NCBI RefSeq assembly: GCF_000711695.1
Contig: NW_013546984.1
Span: 1 to 64,000, forward strand
Length of the DNA stretch: 64,000 bases
DNA from: Tilletiaria anomala UBC 951
Taxonomy: Eukaryota > Basidiomycota > Exobasidiomycetes > Georgefischeriales > Tilletiariaceae
Direction of reading: 5' to 3'
Positions 56,062 to 64,000 of the stretch are shown piece after piece. A program made the position numbers and the translations under genes. Under the pieces are notes generated by a model. It did not search any database, was not told the origin of the DNA, and saw nothing but the letters and a program-made list of their open reading frames with translations. Within the stretch, counting starts at the first letter, position 1. Each line of letters opens with the position of its first letter.

Positions 56062-59000
56062 TCATACTCGCGGAGCCTTCTTATTTGCCAGAAGCGAATG
56101 AAGCGTCGAGATCAACTCTGGCAGGCGGGGGAGTACCAAGCGTTAGAGTCGGCTTATATAGGCTCCTTGGAAACAATCCGAAGGTACGTACCGACTCTCC
56201 GAATGGGTTTGGAAACATATGCAGACATTCCCGCCTTCAAGCATTTCTCTATGTGCACAAATCCCAAGGTGAACAAACGGTTACCTCCATATCTGAAAAC
56301 GAATTTACACTCACCCTTGTCACCTAACATGGCATGTGCGGTCAAGGCAACGATCGGCACTCGCTCGCCACCGATTGATGCTTCAAACTCTCGAATCGCC
56401 ATCGTGGCCTCGATACCACCCATGACAGGCACTATATCATGCGCACAATGGATAAAAGTCAGCACCCGTCGATCTCCTCGAGTTTGATACAAATACTGAC
56501 TGCTAACGTCCATCAAGATGACGTCGTACTGCTTTTTCTTGACAGCCATCACTGCGAGCTGACCGTTGTCGACAACGTCGACCTTGTGACCTTGATTCTG
56601 CAGAATTTTGCAGGCCAGCTTTTGGTTGACGACATTGTCCTCAGCGAGCAAGATGTCGTAGATGACATCCGTATTGCCCTCCGAAGGCACCGCGGCCGAA
56701 CTCTCCAGCGATGGCAGCAGAGCATAGTGCAGGTCGGCCAGCGTAGTGGGCGTATTGATATAAGATGATATGCCGTGATCCAAGCAATAAGTCAAGTTGA
56801 GGGTGAGAGCGTCCGGCGTGATGAGATTGATGGGGATGTACCGCAGGTGCTCGACTGTTCGTAAGTCCTCTACCACCGATAAGGAGTCGGTAATGATGGC
56901 ATCGATCCGCGGCATGCCACGCTTCTTTTGAGACGCCTCTTCGATGCTATGAACGGTGAAAGGCTTGAGGCCCAATTCCTCGAGCATGGCTTCCACGCCA
57001 GTCTCGTCGTGCAGGGTGTCCAAGTAGAAGATATTCCGGCCTAAGTATGGGCGGATCTTATCGATCACCTGCTCCTTGCCGATCTCATCAAGCTTGACCA
57101 GCATGGTGAAGAAAAAGTCCGATCCGTGACCGTAGTTGCTTCGCACCCACAGGTCACCGCCCATGAGATTTACGAGTCTTCGAGAGATGGACAATCCCAA
57201 ACCTGTGCCTCCATACTTGCGCGTCGTAGATCCGTCAGCCTGGCAGAATGTATCAAAGATCAAGTCGAGCTTCTCAGGCTTGATGCCGATTCCTGAATCG
57301 GATGCGCAGAATTCCAGTAAGCAAAGCCTGTCTGAGATGACCTTGGCGAGTGTGCACTTAAGAGCAACGCGGCCTCCCGCCTCGGTGAACTTGACCGCAT
57401 TACCGATAAGATTGGTGATGATCTGCTTAAGCCTGAGCGCATCGCCAATCAAGGGATCTGGACAGTCGGGCCCAACTTCGTAAAGCAAATTGAGCTTCTT
57501 CTGTGTAGCTCGCACCGAAAGCGTCTTCAGGACGCTGAACACGATTCCCCGCAGCGAGAAAGGTATCTCCTCGACGTTCATGCGGCCTGCCTCAATCTTG
57601 GAGATATCGAGAATGTCATCTATGATGGCCAACAGGTTGCCGGCCAACGTAGAGACGGTGACAAGGTTCTCTCGCTGACTGCGCGACAACTCCGTCTCGA
57701 GCGTCAGCGCGGTCATACCGATAATGCCGTTCATGGGCGTCCGGATTTCGTGCGACATGTTTGCGAGGAACTCTGACTTAGACCTGTTCGCCAACTCGGC
57801 AGCTTCCCTCGCGGCTGTGTTCTTCTGGATCGAGTCGCGCAACGAATAGACCATCTGGTTGATCTTAGTCTTGAGCGAGTCCATCTCTCCCGAGGCCTCG
57901 ACAGTGACGAAGCGCGTAAAGTCTCCGTCGGTGGCGGCGGCGGTGATCTGCGCAAAGGCGCGTACTTGCGATGTGAGGTTGTTGGCCATAATGTTGACAT
58001 TGTCCGTGATCTCCGCCCACTTCCCCTTGATGTCCTTCTTCTGCGCCTGCACGCCAAGCTTGCCTTCCGTTCCTACTTCTCGGGCGACGCGCGTGACCTC
58101 GGACGCAAAGAAGGACAGTTGGTCGATCATGTTGTTGATCGTGTTGACCAGATCGAGAATCTCTCCAGAGACAGAGATAGTGACCTTCTGGGAAAGATCA
58201 CCGCGTGCGACGGCTGTCGTTGCGTGTGCGATCGTTCGCACTTGCAAGGTGAGATTGGCAGCCATGGTGTTAACGGACTCGGTGAGATCTTTCCATGTTC
58301 CACCGACCCCGAGCACAGTAGCCCGACCCCCAAGCTTGCCTTCGGTTCCGACTTCCTTGGCGACACGCGTGACTTCCGTCGAGAATGTTCGCAGGAACTT
58401 GACCATATTGTTGACCGTTAGCTTGAGATCGAGGATCTCCCCACGTACTTCGACATTGATCGTCTTGCTCAGATCTCCACGAGCGACAGCGGTCGTGACA
58501 GTGGCGATGGATCGTACCTGCGTGGTGAGATTCGAGGCCATCATATTGACTCGTTCAGTGAGCACCTGCCACTGGCCTTTGACGCCATTGACATTGGCCT
58601 GACCACCGAGCCTTCCCTCAGTGCCTACTTCAACCGAGACACGGATGATCTCGTCGGAGAGCGTATTGAGCTGCTTGACCATATTGTTGACGGTGATCTT
58701 GAGGTCAAGGATCTCGCCCTTGACATCGACGGTGATGTACTCCGTGAGGACTCCCTCGGCGACACACTTGGTCACCCGTGCAATTTCTCGAACCTGCGAT
58801 GTGAGATTGTCTGCCATCTTATTGACGTTCTCCGTCAAGTCCTTCCATGTCCCCTCTACGTTTGGCACGTGCGCTTGCCCACCAAGCTTACCGTATGTTC
58901 CGACTGCAAATCGCGCAACCCAAAAGGGCGTCAGCTGCAAGCCTGCAACACATGACGGAAAAGCTCACCCTCCATGGACATTCGGACGACCTCTGAGGCA

Positions 59001-61264
59001 AACACACGCAGTTGTCCCACCATCGAGTTGACCGTGTCCTTCAGCTGCGCCATCTCGCCTTCCGCCTCAATATCGATTGTCTTGGTGAGGTCGCCTTTCG
59101 CGACGGCAGTGGTGACTACGCCGATGCTGCGCACCTGTTCGGTCAGGTTGGCGCACATACGATTGACGTTGACCGTCAACTCCTTCCAGACACCTTGTAC
59201 ACCAGGAACGTACGCTTGCCCGCCGAGTTGACCCTTACTGCCGACTTCTCGCGAGACGCGCGTGACCTCGTTGGCAAAGTGTCGTAATTGATCCACCATG
59301 ACGTTGAGTGTCACCTTTAGCTCCAAGATCTCTCCGTCCGCTTCGACGTCAATTTTCTTGGAGAGATCACCACGCGCGACCGCCTTGGTGACCGTCGCAA
59401 CACCTCGCACCTGGTTGGTGAGGTTCATCGCTAGCTTGTTGACAACGTCCTTAAGCTCCTTCCAGCGCCCTTCGACGCCGGTCACCTCGACCTGGCCACC
59501 AAGCTTGCCCTCTGTGCCTACCTCGAGTGAGACACGCGTGACATCGGCAGCAAAGTTGGAGAGCGTGTCTACCATCTGGTTAATGATGTCTTTCAGCTCA
59601 ACCATCACATGGCCCTGCACAGGCACAGTGATGTGCTGCGAAAGATCGCCGAACGCGACAGCCTGTAAGACCAACATGAACAAATCGTCGTCAGCTCTGA
59701 CCTCGATTGTCATCTCTGCACAAGCGCAAGCAGCACACACCTTGCACACTCGGGCAATATCTTGTACCTGCGCCTTTAGCAGCCTCAACTCCTCCTGGGC
59801 CGACAAGCCGCTCTCGTCCGAGTAGCGCTCGAACGCGCCCATGGCAGCTTCGGGTGAACTGATTCCGTCGGCGCCGCCTTGGCCGCTGCCACCTGTGGCG
59901 GCCAGCAGGACGGGTGTGCCGTCCTGCGACATGCCAAGCGGGTAAGAGAGCGGGTAAGCGGACGACTGCGGCGGCGCCTGCGAGAGCGGATACGGGAAGT
60001 CCTTGATGGACGATGCGGAGGAGAAGCTGCGTCCGCACGTGCTGCACGAAAGCGCGGCACCCCCGGCCCCAACGACATGCTGGCCGATCGAGCTCAGTCC
60101 GGTGCTCTTGGACATGATCGTAGGATCGAGCATCGAGAAAGCGCCAGAGGTGCTGCCATCCCCATTGCCGGCGCGTGGTTGCTCGTGCTGATGGTGTTGC
60201 TGCTGCTGCTGCTGCTGCACCAACTCGCTCCTGCGCTTCTGGCCAGCAGCAGCGGCCGACGCGATGCTCTCAAGCTGATCCTCGGCGCGCCAAAGCCGTT
60301 CGACGAGTTTTCCCAAGTTGGCCTCAATCACCTGTGTCCGCTCGTCTCCACCTTCAAAATGGAATTTGGGGAGAGGCAGAGACAGCACGCCTTCGTTCGG
60401 TCCGACGGGCTGTAGGTGTCCTGCCGCGATGCAGTGACCGGAGTTGTTGTTGTCTGCTGCTCTCTCATCACCGAGGTCGCTCAAGAAGGACAATTCTTTG
60501 CCCTGCTCTATCTCTCCTTCCTGCCATGGTGTTGCTGGGGCAGCAATGCCACCTTTACCGCTGCGGCGGCTGAGTGTGTCCACACAGAAGACTGTGCTGC
60601 TTTCGAGGAGTGGCTGAGACACAGAATCTTGCTCCGCAGGCGTCGTGGTCACCGGCACTTGCAAGGATAGCGTTGTGACAGGGAACGATCCGTTCGCGTG
60701 CTGTTCATGCTCCAGAGCAGGCACCTGCACATGCTGCAGATGTTGTTGACGCATGTCATGCACATTGTACCTCTGAGTATTCGCAGCAGCAATCAGCACT
60801 TCAGCCAGCTGCTCGATCCGCCATCCTCCGGGTCCGATACCATGTCCTCCTGCCGCAGCCGCCACAGACGATGATGATGAGGCGAGCGCAGTTGCGCTCC
60901 CATTGACAATGCTACTGGCGCTGACACTTGTGCCAACTGCAGCAGCTCCTACTGCAGATGATGTAGCGAAGGAAACGCCAGCTCCAGCACTCCCACCCGT
61001 GCTCCCCAGGCGGTTTGCAGAAGCCACGCTCGGAGGCGGTACGCTGTCGACGAGGCTCTGAGTGATGAGAACGAGATGGTCGATAAAATTGGACGGAAGC
61101 TGGCCATCCAGCGGTAGGGGCGAGGAGGTGGTCCGGTACATGCTTGCTCCCCCTTTCGCCGACGATGCAATGCTGTGTGGTGAGAGGGAATTAGGATCGC
61201 GCGACGCGAGGCTGTCACCGGCGCCGCCCGCTGCCGAGCACGACTGCGCCATAGCTGCCGTCAT
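56062..61264 (-). CDS. Group III hybrid histidine kinase (Nik1/Os-1 type) with HAMP repeats
   Basis: This is an osmosensing hybrid kinase of the Hog1 pathway and, in other fungi, the target of phenylpyrrole and dicarboximide fungicides. Exons (minus): 61264-59741, 59662-58969, 58903-56501, 56431-56315, 56248-56192 and 56117-56062, giving about 1616 residues. The first 500 residues are low-complexity with Ser, Gly and a poly-Gln run. At least six 92-residue HAMP repeats follow, each with (V/L)[12 protein letters not shown]-like cores and ILDLKxTVNNMV. HisKA has [15 protein letters not shown] (His about 1123), the N box [14 protein letters not shown], then ASDSGIGI and [20 protein letters not shown]. 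The receiver has [25 protein letters not shown] (Asp about 1538), [19 protein letters not shown] and [14 protein letters not shown], rebuilt over three short introns. No membrane segment, as expected for a cytosolic group III kinase. An alternative start is at 61297. Confidence 0.95.
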
Positions 61265-61312
61265 GTTACTACGCAGTAAAGGCAGTCGCAAAAGCAAATT
61301 AGGAACAACCTG

Positions 61313-61821
61313 CTATGAAGCGGCACGTTGAGCGCCACCTTTTAGCTCTGAGGCTTTTGAGGCGGTTGGTTCCGTTGTGATTTCGGACGGCAAGTTCAAC
61401 GGCAGATCGACGAGATTAGGTTCAAATAGCGCGTCGGTTCCAAATAATGCAGGAAATCCGGATGCAGGGGAGCGAAGATGCCGCTCAGTAAAAGCTGCCA
61501 AGTGTAAAGAATTGAAAAGCGAGTCGTCAGCGAAGTAAACGTCTGGAATTGCTAAGCAGGACGCAGGGCATGAACTAGCATGACGTGCAGTCAGCGACAT
61601 CACTAGTCCCACCCTTTGGATCCAGCCTGTGCACTCACCTGCTGCGTCACAATGTAGAGCAAAGAGATGGTCGGCAGAAGGTCTTCTCTGAGCTTTGTGT
61701 TGTAGAGGAATTGCTTGCTTGGACGAGGGGCATGCGAGGCGTGGCCAGGCCAGCGGGTAGATGGATGATAATGAAATGTTGGAGACGTGTATCTCTTAGG
61801 CCAAAGGTTTTCTTTTCCCAA
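61313..61821 (-). CDS. Possible small gene or 5' exons upstream of the histidine kinase
   Basis: The minus strand carries two coding-like open blocks. Block 61821 to about 61642 reads RYTSPTFHYHPSTRWPGHAS and SKQFLYNTKLREDLLPTISL and ends LLYIVTQQ at a good GTGAGT donor. Block 61612-61313 reads IPDVYFADDSLFNSLHLAAF, TERHLRSPASGFPALFGTDA and NLVDLPLNLPSEITTEPTAS, with a stop 49 bp before the kinase start. The first block lacks an ATG of its own and could be preceded by another exon. The splice that joins the two in phase is unclear. It may be a separate short protein with a very tight gap to the kinase, or part of an alternative kinase N terminus. I recognise no family. Confidence 0.35.
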
Positions 61822-63629
61822 CTGCAGCTCCGAAAGCAGGAAAGTCTAGACTCGGCGCGACATCAATATATATATGGACTTCGTTTGCGTTACGTCTTGT
61901 CGGTGCTGAGCGATGATTTCATCTCCCCTTTCGCCTGCGCGTCAGTGTGAGCGGGACCCAGCCAGGCGGAAAGGGCGCGACAGTGGGATACCCTTTCGTG
62001 TTGGGAACTGAGCTGAGGAAGCAGATAGGGAGATGCAAAAGCAACTACTTTGGTCGTCCCTGCCTGCTATGTATCCGTCTCTGCGGCCGTCAATAGCGCC
62101 GGGCCAGTGAGGCAAAGCTGGCTGGTTCGCTCTGTTCTGATGGAGCCTGGGTGGGGAACGGCTTGAGGGAACGCGCGAGGTTGCTTCACCAACAGAGCCG
62201 AGAGGCGGCACTCGACATTGGGTCTGGGGTTTCTTGCTGGCGGATCTTCGTCGAGTCTGTGCTCGTACCACGCTCTCCTTACTTAGCGCTATACCGCTGT
62301 ACGCACTGCCATTTGTCCATCGCCTCGAGATACAAGGTGCAACAAAAACAACGATGGATGTCCACTGTCCAGTAAGCACAGGATAGAGGCAACCACGAGA
62401 ACTGGCGAGTGGCGAGAGTGCTCGCGGCGCAGAGACGAGAGGAGATTGCCACGCGCGAGGGCACAAGCACAGTCACATTCACAGTCACACCACTCTCCCA
62501 AAAGGACAGAGCCGAAAAACACCAGGCCACTACGCGCAGCTGTCCATCTGTCCGTCTCGATGCATTTTTCTTTTGTTCTCGTACATACAATATTTTGGAC
62601 TTAGTGACGAGCTCGTGCCGTATACTGCCTCGTGCCCTCGTGTTAAGACGTATGCATATGTGCTACGGTCACGTACGTACGTACGTACATACGCACTTCT
62701 CCCTCGCGAGCGCGCCCATTTTCCTCGCCTGCTTGTGAACAACGCGAGCTGTGGTCTGGCAAGCACTCAGTTGGCGAAGCAGCATATGGAGGTGTCCTGA
62801 TACTCCTGTCCGTGGATGTATTAATCAACGTTGCAAGCCGCAAGACGATGAGAGTACATATGAAGATACTATGTCTTCTTGCATCGCTCCTGATCACAGG
62901 ACTGGAACGAGAAGCATCGATGATCGAAAGCCCAGGGGGGCAAAACACCCAGACGCGAATGAGGCGACGGCGTTGCCTGCTGTCAGTTGTGGGCGCTCGA
63001 CGCAGCGACGCCGCCAGCAATGCAGAAATTGAGGAACGCACTAGCGTGGGACGTGCAGCGGTGGAGAATCAGACAACAGCGACTGGCATTTGCGCCAGGC
63101 TACTGGCAGGCCGGCAGCCGGCAGCCACGACACAGGTCCCAGGCGACTGGTGAGGCAACTGTCAAGTCTCAACCCTACTTACTCACTGCGTGGTAAGCAG
63201 CCTGCCGGCCTCGAAGGCTCTCTGTAGAAGCTTGTCACAGGAGCAGGTGGCGGCGGCAGCGCGTGAGCAGGTCGGAACTCAGTTGGCTCATCATTACTGA
63301 GCATGTCAGGTCCTGTCTGGGTCTCTTGGAGAGAATGGTGTTGAAGGTCAACGACGCAAGTTGCGACAGGCGTGCTTGGATCTACAACGTAAAGAGGAAA
63401 GAATAGAAACACTTCCTATGGTATCTGATACCGAGCAAAGTTGGCCTCAAATGCCTTGCCTTTGATCCATGTCACCAACTATTGTTGTGCACACGCTATA
63501 CTTCCGATTGAAACATAACTTCGTCACCACTACTCACCAGTGACCAGTCATCAGATCCCACAGGCGCCCCACCAGATCGATGCTATCCACATAGCAAAGA
63601 TCGAGGAGTTGTTGCCCTAGGACAATCTA
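61822..63629. other. Unassigned right-hand spacer
   Basis: About 1.8 kb upstream of the kinase region. ATATATATGG at about 61866-61875 could be a TATA element for minus-strand transcription. A self-complementary ACGT tandem tract lies at 62671-62688. Frames of 60-174 codons on both strands (for example minus 62466-61942) have no motif. Confidence 0.4.
62671..62688. repeat. ACGT tandem repeat
   Basis: ACGT repeated four and a half times (18 bp), perfectly self-complementary. It also contains CGTACG-type steps. It is a microsatellite, and could form a hairpin or serve as ACGT-core bZIP sites, but no function is shown. Confidence 0.7.
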
Positions 63630-63990
63630 CTAGATGTATTCCTGATCCATATCGGGGTAAGGATCAAACTGCTGTTGCTGTTGCTGCTGTCGCTCCTGCT
63701 GTTGCAACGCGGCTCTGCTGCTTATGCCATTGCTTCGGAGACGGGGTTGCCATTTTCGAGCCTTTGCCTCTTAGTGGCGCTTGCGCTGTGTCTGCGCTTG
63801 TTGAGTAACAGCAGTTTGCCTCCTTGCCTTCCGGTTCATCGGTGCGGCATGTGAAGCGATGGGGAGCGGAGGGGTTGGCGAATGCGGCTCCGGCCTTGCC
63901 GCAGACCCGGACGTTGAAATGATCTTTGTGTAGACGCTTGGCGGAGGAGATGCTCCGTTCTTTCTATAAGGAGACTACGGCTGATGGTGG
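63630..63990 (-). CDS. C-terminal end of a Gln-rich protein, gene running off the window
   Basis: A minus-strand frame ends in a stop at 63630-63632 and reads ISSRAALQQQERQQQQQQQ, then FDPYPDMDQEYI. Upstream of about 63750 this frame meets a stop. Before it, a shifted frame reads NRKARRQTAVTQQAQTQRKR, so an intron probably separates them, or the gene is not real. The Gln run is codon-mixed (CAG and CAA), which argues for selection at protein level. The bulk of the gene would lie beyond the window. I cannot name a family, and the borders are approximate. Confidence 0.3.
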
Positions 63991-64000
63991 ACGTGGGCGA

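Noticed and set aside
60195-60225. CTG/CAG trinucleotide run
   Set aside because: It encodes the poly-Gln stretch of the kinase N terminus and is an ordinary coding microsatellite, like those at 38470 and 42836.
1-64000. CRISPR array, bacterial operon or prophage signals
   Set aside because: Intron-bearing fungal genes fill the window and no regular spaced repeats exist.

Overview
This 64 kb window is nuclear DNA of a filamentous or dimorphic fungus. The evidence is densely packed genes broken by 50-100 nt introns (GT donors such as GTGAGT, AG acceptors), translation elongation factor 3, a group III (Nik1/Os-1 type) HAMP-repeat histidine kinase, a Zn2Cys6 regulator, orotidine-5'-phosphate decarboxylase and an ACR3 arsenite exporter. 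High GC, many introns and the flavour of the proteins suggest a basidiomycete, perhaps Ustilaginomycotina/Exobasidiomycetes. That placement is inference; there is no rRNA or other decisive marker. All exon borders were read by eye from splice signals, reading phase and family conservation.

Left part (1-19.4 kb). The first 3.2 kb is relic-rich: a decayed gene of unknown family, an intron-containing tRNA-Arg(UCG), and a broken formamidase gene. Then come mostly intact housekeeping genes: an LAT-type amino-acid permease (-), ER glucosidase I of family GH63 (+), a proteinase B inhibitor-like I9 protein (-), a Gyp7-type Rab GAP (+), an endonuclease III homologue (-), OMP decarboxylase (-) and a UBL-domain CTD phosphatase, UBLCP1 (-).

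Middle part (19.4-32.8 kb). A 4.3 kb stretch without a recognisable intact gene contains a decayed coding-like tract. It is followed by the kinesin-1 heavy chain gene (+), a badly broken DUF1680/GH127-like glycosidase gene, and another relic-like tract with short GAATA-type repeats.

Right part (32.8-64 kb). Here lie an eight-exon Zn2Cys6 factor (+), a Mid2-like single-pass Ser-rich membrane protein (-), a UPF0643-type protein with a very long N-terminal extension (+), EF-3 (-), ACR3 (+), ceramide glucosyltransferase (+), the ALG8 glucosyltransferase (-), ESCRT-II subunit VPS22/SNF8 (+) and the hybrid histidine kinase (-). The last 2.7 kb is mostly unassigned.

How the genes relate. There is no metabolite or defence cluster. 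Two genes act on the same glycan pathway: ALG8 adds the second glucose to the lipid-linked N-glycan and GH63 glucosidase I starts trimming glucose after transfer. They lie about 43 kb apart, so this looks like chance. Many genes are arranged head-to-head over 300-750 bp shared promoter regions (LAT/GH63, I9/Gyp7, EF-3/ACR3, ALG8/SNF8) and tail-to-tail at 60-375 bp. The most noteworthy observations are two 8-nt microexons (EF-3 and UBLCP1), at least two recognisable lost enzymes (formamidase and a DUF1680 glycosidase), and the UPF0643 protein of unknown function. I did not find a convincing new multi-gene system.
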